Below, piece by piece: positions 10,749 to 21,196 of a stretch of 64,000 bases of DNA. How positions within the stretch are numbered: position 1 is the stretch's first letter; each line of letters opens with the position of its first letter. The translations under genes were made by a program, and so were the position numbers. The DNA comes from Ostrinia nubilalis (lineage: Eukaryota > Arthropoda > Insecta > Lepidoptera > Crambidae): assembly GCF_963855985.1 (NCBI RefSeq), contig NC_087100.1:5367001-5431000 (forward strand), written 5' to 3'. The notes below the pieces were generated by a model. That model did not search any database. It was not told where the DNA came from and saw only the letters and a list, made by a program, of their open reading frames with translations.

Positions 10749-12494
10749 ACGATATAAGAAAATAAATCACTTGCCGCAAACTATTATTTATCCAAGGCTC
10801 TCCATTATTTCCTCTCCTGTAAAGAAAAAAATAATTATTTCAGCATGACTTATCAAAGATCATTGACCCAAACAATTGAAAAAACCAATAAATTAATGAA
10901 TCGATTTGAAATAACTAAAACAATTGAATTCGAACCTGACAAATTAAATTATCCGACAATCTTTAATTTCAATCTTGAGACGTTCATCCCACCGGTACTG
11001 AAGAGGTATTGCGATACAAAATTACTTCAGCTTTTGATACAAAAAAGGTCAATAAGTAACTTACAAAAGAATTAAATGAAAAAGGTTGGAAGTGGCAATC
11101 CGGCGGGTTGACGCCCCGGGCACTTTACAAGTTTTTGACTGGTATAATCCGGGCCAATAGTATTGGCAGTACTTATTGCGAACAAATAAGATCGAAAAGA
11201 AAACGTTTTGTTAAGACACTCCTTACATAATACTTACTTACGTTCTATTTAATTTTAAGACCCCCTTAAATAAACATGGCTAAAAAGTTAAATCACACTA
11301 CTGGCTCAATGCAATTAATACACCTAATATAACGATATTTTATAATTCAGCAATTTCAAAATGGCAGATATATGCTAAATAGGTAAATTCGAGCGAGAAA
11401 ATACAGCATAACGCGTCTTTTCCTTGTGGACAAATCCTTTATTTTTGTACTTAGGTACTAGTGGTTCCTGTGTCAAGTTTTTTTTATTTTATTTTTTCAA
11501 AACAATAATAACATACATCAATCACATCAGAGGTTTGTTTTCCATCAATTGAAAAAAAAAATGAATCAACCTTTTTTGGTTTATGAAGCGAAAATAATGT
11601 CTTTTCTTTTCAATTTATCAATATCAAACTTTTTTACAAGATTGCATTTTTCTATTGCAGACTGTACGTCTGACAAGTTATAAGTGAAATGTTGTGTTAG
11701 CTACGATTTTACTTTCAAAATGGCGACTGTTACTGTGATTTTCTTTACGTGCTAAAGTTTCGAGCTTACCTCTATGAACTTTCATCAGAAGTCTGTGAGA
11801 TGCTTTCGTAATGCTGATATGACAATACAGTTAAACTATTGTAACACGACATAAAATTATTTTCCATAAGTGTAAATAAGTTTGGATTTGCTATTTTTTC
11901 AACTGCTTATATTATATGCACAGCTTAAAGTACCGTCCATACCGCAATCCTATACCTGCCTATTTGTGTTCTTTTACTGAGTGATAATTTAGTACTGAAC
12001 TACCTACATGCTTAATTTTGTTTTCAGCTCATTAAGTAGTTCAAAATTCGTCTTCCAACGAATGTTCATGCCAATATTTCTCCATTCTCAATCTAACTAA
12101 CTAAAGTGAATGAAGTTTCACCGTAACTATAGAGTCTAACTGTCTATCTATGGTATAGACAGTAGTACCTACTCATTAAGTAGGGAATCAACGCCATGAA
12201 AATCCTGCCGCGTCTGCGACCTGCCCTCCTCAGTCGTCTAGATCCTACTTGACTTGATAGTAAGGTAGCCCATCTACTGGCTAAGATAGTAAGGATAGTT
12301 AAATACATAAATGTAAAAAGAAAATGTTGATAATTACGTTGATGTTGTTACAGCTTTCATTTAATATAATGAATATAAAGAAAAGAGCAACACGTTTGTA
12401 TTGTTAAAATCGAAGAATCATTTAAAATTCATGAGCCAGTTATTGTCAATTCACAGGATCTTTTTTACTATTTCATGAATATACAATTATTTCA
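10749..12494. other. AT-rich non-coding DNA
   Basis: Nothing recognisable apart from short chance frames (for example 10845-11075, plus, with no known motif). Confidence 0.4.
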
Positions 12495-12809
12495 TACTAG
12501 CGGCCGCCCGCGACTTTGTACGCGTGGATCCCGTTTTACAACAAATGTTTTTTCCCGCTGACTCCCGTTCCCGTGGGAATTTTGCAATATCATGTTGTAA
12601 CTAAGCTTTAAGTTTACTAAGATACCTGCATACCAAATTTCAAGCGTCTAACTTAAGCGGTTTAGATTTTTCATACAAAAGGATTTTCCCGACAATTCCC
12701 GTTCCCGTGGGAATTCCTAAGTATACTATAACCTGCCCAGGAGTATGGAGAATAATTGTACCAAGTTTCGTTAAAATCCGTCTAGTAGTTTTTGTTTCTA
12801 TAAGGAACA

Positions 12810-12875
<66 letters not shown>

Positions 12876-12880
12876 AATTT
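12495..12880 (+). repeat. Interspersed repeat with GACA/GACG tail
   Basis: Begins CTAGCGGCCGCCCGCGACTT and GTACGCGTGGATCC, contains the module CCCGTTCCCGTGGGAATT twice (about 12562 and 12697), then CCAAGTTTCGTTAAAATCCG, and ends in a 65-bp run of GACA with occasional GACG. This layout (GC-rich border, AAAATCCG block, GACA tail) parallels the 1572 and 13670 repeats and is probably the 3' part of a lepidopteran retroelement. No coding sequence. Confidence 0.65.
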
Positions 12881-13669
12881 TACTGATTGCATTTTTGGCA
12901 TCAGTATCGATCACTAATCACCCCCTGATATTTATTTTGAAGATATATTTCATGTACAGAATTGACCTCTCTACAGATTTATTATAAGTATAGATAGATT
13001 TCTTAATGAGTAGGTACATCACCATTAACCTATTCAATATCAGAGTTTATCTTCCAATTATGGAAGATATTAGAATCATGAGCTTTTTTAAAAAATATAT
13101 ATTTGAACTGTGGTATAGAGAGTTAAAAAAAACCACTATAAACGGTGCTACTCATTAATACATTTTTAAAGCGCTGTTTTCAGCCCTAAATGAGTAAGTA
13201 GAAGGCAGACTTTACAATGCTGTTCTATTTCTAATTCAGCTATACATCCTGGAGTGAAACGCGTGTAAAGTTTTCAGCGTTGAAACGAAAAACGTTCTAA
13301 AACCGACTGTCGAAGAGTCAAAACTGTGTGAATTGTTAATAACGTTCCATTGGATGTCAATTACCTGCAGGAGTTCAGTGTTTGTGCCTATTCCGTATTT
13401 GTTCAGGATGAAAGGTTAATTAGTGTTGCACAAAGTAAGAAGGTTGAAAGTTGATTGCATTATTTATTATGTTTTAATTATAAAGTTGCAGTATAGATTT
13501 TTTATTTCTCATCTTTTCAAGATTAAAATTAATAATCTTAGTAATTATGACGGATGGAAAAGGATTTATTTAAAATTTAAAGTGTGTTTATCGGCATAAG
13601 TGTTGCCTAAATTATATGAAATCTCTATGATACTCCGTTGCTGCATTTCATAATTTTTCACGTGAAACA
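12881..13669. other. AT-rich non-coding DNA
   Basis: No gene or repeat recognised. Confidence 0.4.
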
Positions 13670-13701
13670 ATCCCAACTAATATTATAAATGCGAAAGTAA
13701 C

Positions 13702-13746
<45 letters not shown>

Positions 13747-13930
13747 TACGCTTTCCCGCTTAAACCTCGCAACCGATTTTGATGAAATTTGGCATAGAGA
13801 TAGTTTGAGTCCCGGGAAAGAACATAGGATAGTTTTTATCCCGGTTTTTGAAACAGGGACGCGCGCGATAAAGTTTTTCTGTGACAGACAAAATTCCACG
13901 CGGGCGAAGCCGCGGGCGGAAAGCTAGTAG
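13670..13930 (-). repeat. Interspersed repeat with (GACA)n tail, copy 2
   Basis: Inverse of the 1572-1812 repeat and nearly identical outside the microsatellite, which here is about six units longer. On the minus strand it ends AAAGCTAGT at 13929. Two such similar copies 12 kb apart in opposite orientation could pair and promote inversion, and their similarity points to recent spread. Confidence 0.75.
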
Positions 13931-15123
13931 CATATAAACATAGCATTTTAAAACTCAAATCTTAATGGTTTACGAGTTTTCTATTCTTCTCTTTTTGTAT
14001 AATGTAGGTACATGATGTATAATTTTCATAAATTACATTTGAAAATAATACTTCCAAAGCTTTTGTTCGCTTACGCCCAAAGTAAAAAGAAACATAGTAA
14101 GTAAAAAAGCCAACAAAAACCAACTCATCTCTTAGTCCCGTGACAAAAAATGCGTCGCTCTGTCATTTTTCTTTTAGCCGAGAAAAAATATTTACAACGT
14201 CAACATCAATTACTGTATTTGCAAAGGGATAAATCTTAAAAATTACGTAAGCAACTTTGAATACTTTCAAAGGGAAATACCGACGTCACGGCACGTTTAC
14301 TCCATTTATTTGAAAAAGCGAGAAGTAAACCGCCTCTAAACAAGTATACGGTTTTGAGTCAGGTCGAATAAAAAGAGAATTATGATAAGCCTCGCTTTAA
14401 GACGTTTTCCTTGCTGGCTTTAGTCACACCGTTGTGTAACGTTGTCCTGTCGGCGAATGATTTAACGTTAAGTAGATTGTTCGCGTGGGAAGATGTTTTC
14501 GTGAATATTTATGTTTATTGTAGGTATTGTAAAAAAATGCAGCTAGTTATGTTCGTTAGTTGGTTTCCTTAGCACTTCAAGTTTTTCATACTTCAGGCGT
14601 TTAAAGTGGCGACAGTACATGATGCTTTTAAGCTGGTTTCTATTAAGTTTATTCTGGTATTAAGAATCATGTTATGATATTGCGCTTCTAAGCAATCATG
14701 CATTAGTACTTAGCTACTTAGCAAATAGTTTATATCTGTTTGAAATTTTTATTAATATGCACTTTTATAGAGCAGATAACAAAAGTTTGTTGGTCGTATT
14801 GGTTTACCACTTTTTAACACTGTTAAAAATAGCAGCATTGAAATCATTATTAACAAGGCCCACCACATGCTGACCACTATTACAAATATTTTACCTGTGT
14901 TCCAACAAAGGATTGTGGTTTAATTTAGTGGTAAAACATAGTAATAAATGCACATAATTAGTATCACACGTTCAATGCCCTAGGCAGGTAGGTGCAACCA
15001 CGAGCACAACATTACACTTCATAATTTACCCCAATTTCAATTCCAATTGAAATACACGTAATATTCTTGCATATGATGGCTAAAGCTGGTAGGGCAAAAA
15101 GTAATTGGACTTCTAAGAGCTTG
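13931..15123. other. AT-rich non-coding DNA
   Basis: No gene recognised. The right edge is the target site of the BEL/Pao element. Confidence 0.4.
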
Positions 15124-15128
15124 ACAAT
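15124..15128. repeat. BEL/Pao target-site duplication, left
   Basis: ACAAT, repeated at 21461-21465. A 5-bp duplication is what BEL/Pao integrases normally leave. Confidence 0.9.
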
Positions 15129-15392
15129 TGTTTCGAGCTCAGACTTTCGAATATATGAAGGAATAAGGGTCTCTTCAATGACTAATTATTATTGAAATTA
15201 CGGTTTTAACGTTTATTTAAAGTGATAGGTTTACAGACTGTATGCAACGAGATCAAATTGTCGAGTGTTAGAAACGTTCGATTTTAAGTTGACAGGAGGG
15301 CGGCGCGGCGCGAAGTTAGCTGCGATCTTCACTCTGGTTCCGCGCCTTTGACGTCATGAGTTGTTTTCTTGCGCCCATAGATGGCGCTAACA
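15129..15392 (-). repeat. BEL/Pao 3' LTR
   Basis: On the minus strand it starts TGTTAGCGCC and ends GCTCGAAACA. It contains an AATAAA signal (within TTTAAATAAACG, minus strand) and the palindrome TGACGTCA at 15349-15356. It matches the other LTR at every base I compared. Confidence 0.93.
15349..15356. promoter_or_regulatory. CRE/ATF-like palindrome in LTR
   Basis: TGACGTCA, the consensus bound by CREB/ATF-type bZIP factors, occurs in the U3 side of the LTR (same in the other LTR at 21417-21424). An 8-bp palindrome can occur by chance; its place in the LTR makes a promoter role plausible but untested. Confidence 0.35.
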
Positions 15393-15468
15393 TACCGCCA
15401 GCCTTGAAAGCTCATGATTGACTTTCAAAATGTAGTCCGATAGTAGGTTCTTCGATCTTCGTTTAGTT
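15393..15468 (-). other. BEL/Pao 3' untranslated segment and polypurine tract region
   Basis: Between the pol stop and the 3' LTR. On the minus strand it ends CAAGGCTGGCGGTA before the LTR; this short purine-leaning stretch is the likely plus-strand priming site, as expected at this place in an LTR element. Confidence 0.5.
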
Positions 15469-18400
15469 TTATTGATTGTTGATTGAAGCGATGCAATCTT
15501 CATTTTCATTTGTTGCAGGAAGCGGAAGAGGACAAAGTTTTGAAAACGCCCGCTTCACTATTCCAGTCGATGTTCGAATGTTTGCGACGCGTGCAACTCC
15601 ATCTTTGCCGGGAAAAATTTCAGCAATTCTTCCCAATCTCCACTTGAGTGGTGGTTGTTGATCGTCCTTGATTAAAACTAGACTATCCAGTTTTATTTCA
15701 TTTGTGTTTGTCTTCCACTTGGTTCGAATTTGAAGCTCAGTGACGTATTCAGTGGCCCAGCGCTTCCAGAAGTGTTGGCGAAGCTGTTCGATCCTGTCGT
15801 AGCGTGTCAGGCGTCTAGTCTGTGCCTCGGTGATGTCAACAGCGGCTGGAGCGGTCAGGGGGCGGCCAATGAGGAAGTGGGATGGAGTTAAGGGAAGGTA
15901 GTCGGAGGGATCTGTGGATAAACATGACAAAGGACGGGAATTCAGGACGGCTTCGATTTGTGCTAATACCCTGCTAAACTCCTCGTATGTTAAATTAGCA
16001 TTGCCTAGTATGCGTCTCAGGTGATACTTACACGATTTGACCCCTGCTTCCCAAAGTCCCCCAAAATGAGCAGAATAGGGAGGAATAAATTTAAATGTAA
16101 TACCATCATTTGCAGCTATATCGATTATTTTATTACAATTAATATTAGAATAAAGCGGAAATTCTTTTTCTGCGCCGACAAAGTTTTTTCCATTATCGGA
16201 AAATATTTCTTGAGGTTTCCCTCGTCTAGACATAAAACGTTTTAAAGCTAAAATATAATCAGCTGTTGATAAGCTACTTACGAGTTCCAAGTGAATGCAT
16301 CGTGTTACAAAACAAATAAATAGGCAGATATAACCTTTAATTAATTTTGCACCTCGCCCTTTGCGATTGAGTATAAAGACTGGCCCGGCATAATCTACGC
16401 CAGTACGTAAAAAAGGAAAACCTGACTTTAATCGTTCCACGGGTAAATTTCCCATTATAGGTTTGAAAACATTGCCTTTCATACGAACGCACGTTACACA
16501 CTGGTGTACTACCTTCCTGGCAAGATTTCTACCTGCTAGCGGCCACCAACTTTCACGGATAGTGCTCAACATGAGTTGAGGTCCCGCATGAAGTAACGTT
16601 TTATGTTGATATTCAAACAAAAGTATTGTAAATCGACTTTTGCTACACAACAACATCGGATGTTGTTTATCAAACTCAAAGTTGGTCGCATTACAAAGTC
16701 GCCCGCCAACACGAATTACTTTAGAACTGTCTAAAAATACATTTAAACCGATAACTTTATTAGATTCCTTGCATTTTTCTAAAGGCAATCCTTTGAGTAA
16801 GTTGTTATAAAGCGAGGGAAACGATTGCATCTGTGCGAATCGACACAACATTTGCTGCGACTCGCTCAACTCAGCGGCAGATAAGGAACCGGTTCGCCTC
16901 AGCTGTTTATTACGCGCGTTATAAATAAATCTAAGTAAGTAGGCCCCCGTACGTTTTAATCTGTTGAAAGATGAGAATCTATCAAAATCGAATATGTTTT
17001 CTGAATTGATGCATAAAGTACTTACGCTTGTAGTTTTTGTTTCAGGTAAGTCTTTGCAATATGTCATTGGTTGTTTGCTAGGTGACCACTCAGAACAATG
17101 CAAGTAACTGGGACCATGCCACCATAAATTATTATTTTTGAGTTCGACAGCGTTTAAACCCCTTGACACTAAGTCAGCTGGGTTATTTTGGCTTTCAACA
17201 TGAAACCACAATGTAACATTTGTTAGTTCATTAATTTCTGTGACTCGATTTTGGACAAATGTTTTAAGTAAATGCTGTGACATACTTAACCAACCAATGA
17301 CGATGGTCGAATCTGTCCAGAAATAAACAGAATCGAATGTTAAGCTTAGAGACTCGATAATATTTTTATATAAGCGTGCACCTATCAACGAACCACACAA
17401 CTCCAATTTAGGAATGCTGATAGTTTTTAGCGGCGCTACTTTACTTTTTGCACATAGTAAATTCATTCGTGTAGTGTTATCATTCAGTATTAATCGTACA
17501 TAAGCACAAGCGCCATAAGCTTCCTGTGACGCGTCTGAGAAAATATGTAATTCTAAACGTTTAGTATGAATACTCCTTATGAATCGTGGAATTTTTATTT
17601 CGTATAAGTATTTTTTAATTGAATCAACAAAATTTGTGAACTTAATTGAGACATCGTTTGGAACGGGATCGTCCCAATCGAGTTTACACAGCCACAACTT
17701 TTGTAAAAGTATTTTTGCTACGATCACAATCGGCGCAAGAAAGCCTAAAGGGTCATAAATTTGCGAGACTACTGATAACATATTGCGTTTAGTCAATGAT
17801 GACGTATCAAACGAAGTAAGTTGTGTTGTGAAATGAAATTCATCATCCCTATTGTGCCAGCCTAAACCCAATGTTTTGGTTTGAGTGTGTTCGCCTATAG
17901 CTAAATTCTTTATTTTCGCAGCGGTTGTGTCATCACAATTTAACGTCCACTTGCGTAATAAATAACCGTATTGGCTCAAAATGTAAGACGTTTTTTCGCA
18001 GATCTCAATCAAAGTTTTAGAATCGTCGTGTGATGTGAGAAGGTCATCTACAAAGAAGTCCTCCCGTATGACACGCGAGATCACTGCATCGTCGCATTCA
18101 TGCGCAACCTGATGTAAGCATCGTATACATAAGTACGGCGCCGACGCAGTACCATACGTTACGGTATTTAATTGATAAATGCCAATTGGATCTGACGCTT
18201 TTTCTCGCCACAGTACTAGTAGTAGATTTCGTTGATCGGGTTGTATGAGTGTTTGTCGATAAGCCTTTTCAATATCAGCACATGCAACCCATTGGTGTTG
18301 TCTAAAGCGCAACAAAATTGAAAACACCTCATTTTGAAGCTTAGGGCCAATATGCTGAATGTCGTTTAGTGACTTTTTCGAAGTTGTAGCACAGCTAGCA

Positions 18401-18543
18401 TCGAAAACAACCCTTAGTTTGGTGGTCGTGCTGCTCTCACGAAATACCCCATGATGTGGGAGGAAATAATGTGGCCAAGTGTACGTATCTACTTTAGTCA
18501 TATGACCTAACTTACGATATTCTTTCATGAAATCTGAATACAT
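15469..18543 (-). CDS. pol: BEL/Pao pol: reverse transcriptase, RNase H, integrase
   Basis: A 1024-residue uninterrupted frame. The same frame is open upstream to about 18730 (reading NSERECEE... to TPDFKRMYSD), so the ATG at 18543 is internal. Reverse transcriptase: catalytic Asp in ADIEKAY (residue 90) and FFVDD (163-167). RNase H: D337, E381, D411 and D457. Integrase: zinc-binding H647/H652/C682/C685, then D717, D783 and E832 as the DDE triad. The C-terminal part (about 900-1000) resembles the DUF5641 module of Pao-type elements. All key catalytic residues are present. It would copy the element RNA to DNA and insert it. The frame is shifted relative to the protease frame at an A7 run (18737-18743, T on plus strand). 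Confidence 0.92.
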   Translation of the reverse strand: MYSDFMKEYRKLGHMTKVDTYTWPHYFLPHHGVFRESSTTTKLRVVFDASCATTSKKSLNDIQHIGPKLQNEVFSILLRFRQHQWVACADIEKAYRQTLIQPDQRNLLLVLWREKASDPIGIYQLNTVTYGTASAPYLCIRCLHQVAHECDDAVISRVIREDFFVDDLLTSHDDSKTLIEICEKTSYILSQYGYLLRKWTLNCDDTTAAKIKNLAIGEHTQTKTLGLGWHNRDDEFHFTTQLTSFDTSSLTKRNMLSVVSQIYDPLGFLAPIVIVAKILLQKLWLCKLDWDDPVPNDVSIKFTNFVDSIKKYLYEIKIPRFIRSIHTKRLELHIFSDASQEAYGACAYVRLILNDNTTRMNLLCAKSKVAPLKTISIPKLELCGSLIGARLYKNIIESLSLTFDSVYFWTDSTIVIGWLSMSQHLLKTFVQNRVTEINELTNVTLWFHVESQNNPADLVSRGLNAVELKNNNLWWHGPSYLHCSEWSPSKQPMTYCKDLPETKTTSVSTLCINSENIFDFDRFSSFNRLKRTGAYLLRFIYNARNKQLRRTGSLSAAELSESQQMLCRFAQMQSFPSLYNNLLKGLPLEKCKESNKVIGLNVFLDSSKVIRVGGRLCNATNFEFDKQHPMLLCSKSRFTILLFEYQHKTLLHAGPQLMLSTIRESWWPLAGRNLARKVVHQCVTCVRMKGNVFKPIMGNLPVERLKSGFPFLRTGVDYAGPVFILNRKGRGAKLIKGYICLFICFVTRCIHLELVSSLSTADYILALKRFMSRRGKPQEIFSDNGKNFVGAEKEFPLYSNINCNKIIDIAANDGITFKFIPPYSAHFGGLWEAGVKSCKYHLRRILGNANLTYEEFSRVLAQIEAVLNSRPLSCLSTDPSDYLPLTPSHFLIGRPLTAPAAVDITEAQTRRLTRYDRIEQLRQHFWKRWATEYVTELQIRTKWKTNTNEIKLDSLVLIKDDQQPPLKWRLGRIAEIFPGKDGVARVANIRTSTGIVKRAFSKLCPLPLPATNENEDCIASINNQ

Positions 18544-18724
18544 GCGTTTAAAATCAGGTGTACGATCTAATTTTCGTTCTAATGCAATAAATCGTTTATA
18601 AGCTGTCGTATAGGAGTCACCTAAAGAATCGGCTGAATCTTTCAGTGGAATACGTACTGAAAATCTGCCGTCTAATTCACGTTTAGTTGTATTTATAAAT
18701 ATTTCTTCGCATTCACGTTCGGAA

Positions 18725-19672
18725 TTAGTAAGTGTGTTTTTTTGATAACTCTTCTAATTCCCAAAACTTTTTTAATTGTAAATCTATACCGACATTTTGA
18801 ATAAAGTTACATCGGACGGTATTATTTTTCGATTGCAATTTATTCGTATAAATAGGTCCTGAAATGAGCCAACCTAATTTTGAATCTTGTAAATATAATC
18901 CCGATGCTAATCGTATTTTATTTTCGTTTAAAAGATCCCAAAAAACATCTACTCCAATCAATAAATCAACTTCAGAGGGTATATTGTAAGTAGGATCTGC
19001 AAGTTGAATATTTTCAGGTATTCGTAATGATTCTACGTTAATTTTCATTGTTGGCAAGAATGATGTTATATTACATGGCAAAACATAACACCGAATAAGC
19101 GTATAAAAATCGTTTAATTTTGATCGTATATTTAAATCGCATAATTTATTGGATTGTGTGACCGACTGTCCCACTCCAGAAATTTGAACAATGGACTGTA
19201 TATAATTCGTGTAATTTATTCGTTTACAAAACGCTTCTGACACAAAACAATGCTGACTACCGCTATCTAAAAGCGCGCGGGCTGTGTGTCGCATATTGTT
19301 TTCGTCGATCACTTCAACTAGCGCGGTAGGTAACAAAACTTGTTCTGTTCGAGTAGTCAGCTGAGCGGTGTTTAAATTATCGTGACAATGCGAACCTAAA
19401 GATGAATGCATTACGGTCGACTTTATTTGAGATGTGCTTGACTCAGAGTTAACATTGCCAATTGTATTTTCTTTTAATTCTTTATGTAACAAGCTATTGT
19501 GTTTACATTTACACTGTTGGCACGGCCCGAAATAACAGTTAGTGATAGAATGGCCACCGCGCAGACAATTATGGCAAAGTTTCTTTTCATTTACTAATTT
19601 GTACCTATCCTCGATTGATAAATTCAAAAACATACTACACATATAAAGCATGATTTCCGCGACACATCTCAC
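18725..19672 (-). CDS. BEL/Pao zinc knuckle and aspartic protease region
   Basis: A 315-residue frame between gag and pol. It carries the knuckle CX2CX4HX4C (C33, C36, H41, C46) with a second cysteine group just after, and the aspartic protease motif LLDSGSQ with the active-site Asp at residue 136. It ends KKFWELEEL, the sequence that normally runs into the conserved ECEE...pol linker. The first ATG lies inside the gag end in another frame, so the real protein is a continuation of gag. It needs a frame change at each end to form the usual BEL polyprotein; see the two frame breaks. Confidence 0.85.
   Translation of the reverse strand: MRCVAEIMLYMCSMFLNLSIEDRYKLVNEKKLCHNCLRGGHSITNCYFGPCQQCKCKHNSLLHKELKENTIGNVNSESSTSQIKSTVMHSSLGSHCHDNLNTAQLTTRTEQVLLPTALVEVIDENNMRHTARALLDSGSQHCFVSEAFCKRINYTNYIQSIVQISGVGQSVTQSNKLCDLNIRSKLNDFYTLIRCYVLPCNITSFLPTMKINVESLRIPENIQLADPTYNIPSEVDLLIGVDVFWDLLNENKIRLASGLYLQDSKLGWLISGPIYTNKLQSKNNTVRCNFIQNVGIDLQLKKFWELEELSKKHTY
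18737..18743 (-). other. Frame break in A7 run between protease and pol
   Basis: On the minus strand the protease frame reads TCA AAA AAA CAC ACT TAC TAA, while the pol frame is one base ahead. Six A residues instead of seven would restore a single frame. A one-base homopolymer change by mutation, sequencing error or ribosomal slippage would all look like this. It is not a standard -1 slippery site for the frame needed. Confidence 0.7.
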
Positions 19673-20843
19673 AACAACGGTTACGTTTGGTCGTTTTCCC
19701 GTTATTTGTAGCTACATAACTCTGAGTGTGTGTTTGTGCTACCTGCGGTTTCGAATCATGAAATTGTTTACTGTGATATTTATTGTAATGAGAATGAGGG
19801 GGCTTGTGAAAACTATGAGCACTATTTGCGTTACTACTAACGTTCACCATTTCCAACAAATCAGCTCTATTTCTCAGGAATGTTAACAAATCGTTTAATA
19901 TTAATTTACGTTTAATTTCTTGGCCTTGAAAACCAGAAATAAGTGTTCCCTTATAAGTTTCCCATTCGCGTTCGGTCGAAGAATCAAGTTTACAGACAAT
20001 TAAGTATATAATTAGTGTATCCCATGATTCTGTGGGCTCGCCCAACGATTTCAATGAACGTAAATTTCGCAAAATAGAATCTATGAGTTTTCTAATGAGC
20101 AAAGGAGATTCCTTATTTATATTAGGTATAGAAAATAAGGCTTTGACATGGTTGTGCACCAAAAGTCGATCATTTTGAAATCTATTTTGTAACAATTCCC
20201 ATGCGTGGGTATAATTTTCTGCTGTGAACTCTAATGCACTTATAACCTGTAAAGCACTACCGCTAAGTGATGACCGCAAGTAGTGAAATTTATGAATCGC
20301 ATTTAAATCTGCCCGTCCGTGTATCATCGTTAAATACGAATTTTTGAATTCGAGCCAGTCATCATACGAACCACTAAAAGAGGGTAATTTGATGTCAGGT
20401 AATTTAATTTGTAACGATGCATTTTTGTCACTTGAAACCTGCGTATTTACCGAATTTTGGTTATTACTTTGGTCTTCTATAATTACTTTAGCGACAGAAA
20501 CACTTCGAAAATATTGTTCTTCGAAGCTTTCGCGATACTCAATATTTATTGAAAGATCATTATCATCACAAAACTGTTCGATTTTATCTTGAATTTTGTA
20601 AAACTCATCAATAACTGATTCCAACTTCGAAATTCTTAAATTTAGTTCAACTGCTTGACATTTTGTAATAACCAAATTCTGAAATTTTAAAATATAGCTT
20701 TCAAAAGAAGTTACACGACCTTTCAGAATTCCTCTTTGTTTTTTAAGGTCTGAAACGGTTAATTTAAGTTCTCTAGAAGGCGAATGACTACCCTCTCTTG
20801 ACTTTGGTACATTCAGCTTTGATCTATCGCTATCTTCGCTCAT
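19635..20843 (-). CDS. gag: BEL/Pao gag (DUF1759-type capsid region)
   Basis: A 402-residue frame starting at an ATG 353 bases inside the 5' LTR. Residues 26-95 are charged and likely helical or coiled. Residues about 145-330 hold the PSFSGSYDDWLEFKNSY motif and following helices typical of the DUF1759 family, the capsid-like part of BEL/Pao gag. The C-terminus is basic and histidine-rich and begins a CXXC...H zinc motif (CCEMCRGNHALY) before a stop. The motif continues in the next frame (CSMF...), so gag is probably cut short by the break at about 19640. Confidence 0.9.
   Translation of the reverse strand: MSEDSDRSKLNVPKSREGSHSPSRELKLTVSDLKKQRGILKGRVTSFESYILKFQNLVITKCQAVELNLRISKLESVIDEFYKIQDKIEQFCDDNDLSINIEYRESFEEQYFRSVSVAKVIIEDQSNNQNSVNTQVSSDKNASLQIKLPDIKLPSFSGSYDDWLEFKNSYLTMIHGRADLNAIHKFHYLRSSLSGSALQVISALEFTAENYTHAWELLQNRFQNDRLLVHNHVKALFSIPNINKESPLLIRKLIDSILRNLRSLKSLGEPTESWDTLIIYLIVCKLDSSTEREWETYKGTLISGFQGQEIKRKLILNDLLTFLRNRADLLEMVNVSSNANSAHSFHKPPHSHYNKYHSKQFHDSKPQVAQTHTQSYVATNNGKTTKRNRCCEMCRGNHALYV
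19638..19646 (-). other. Frame break inside gag zinc motif
   Basis: On the minus strand the gag frame reads CAT GCT TTA TAT GTG TAG; the second frame reads TAT ATG TGT AGT ATG TTT. Family-type zinc motifs read H-x-LY-x-C-x-x-F, which spans both frames. A missing TA pair in the TATA run (or a +1 shift) would explain it. Together with the A7 break it isolates the protease region. Confidence 0.65.
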
Positions 20844-21178
20844 TTTGAGAAGAATTTAGGAAACAAAAGGTACTTACAATCGTATAGATCACCCCGACGC
20901 TCGTTGCAATAGGCAGACCCGGCACCCACCAACGCGACAACGTAGGTAGGTAGTTGTAACGGTTGAAATATCGACTGAAATCCGCAAATACGACACAATA
21001 TTAGCACAAATCGATTAAAATAGGAAGGGAAAGGAGTGGTTTAACCTGACCGTTATTCCAGAGCTGCTTCTTTCACAGGGTTTCTCTCTTGACACGCAAC
21101 AGGTATCGACTTCTGTGGTATCTTGAATCCCGTCAGCTGGTGCGATGGAACATGTCATCCGGCGCGAAGGAACATGTC
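20844..21178 (-). other. BEL/Pao 5' leader
   Basis: Non-coding leader between primer site and gag start, which would contain any packaging signal. A 22-bp sequence next to the primer site is repeated (21149-21170 and 21171-21192, third partial copy running into the LTR). Confidence 0.6.
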
Positions 21179-21196
21179 ATCCGGCTCGAAGGAACA
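21179..21196 (-). promoter_or_regulatory. Primer-binding site, complementary to tRNA-Tyr 3' end
   Basis: Directly after the 5' LTR the minus strand reads TGTTCCTTCGAGCCGGAT. Animal tRNA-Tyr ends in ATCCGGCTCGAAGGA plus CCA, whose complement is TGGTCCTTCGAGCCGGAT: 17 of 18 positions agree, the difference being in the CCA part. The primer tRNA is thus likely tRNA-Tyr. The site sits in a 22-bp tandem repeat. Confidence 0.7.

Noticed and set aside
18737..18744. A AAA AAC slippery heptamer at the protease-pol junction
   Set aside because: The heptamer is in phase with the pol frame, so a -1 slip would leave pol, not enter it; the change needed is +1 from the protease frame. A homopolymer indel is simpler.
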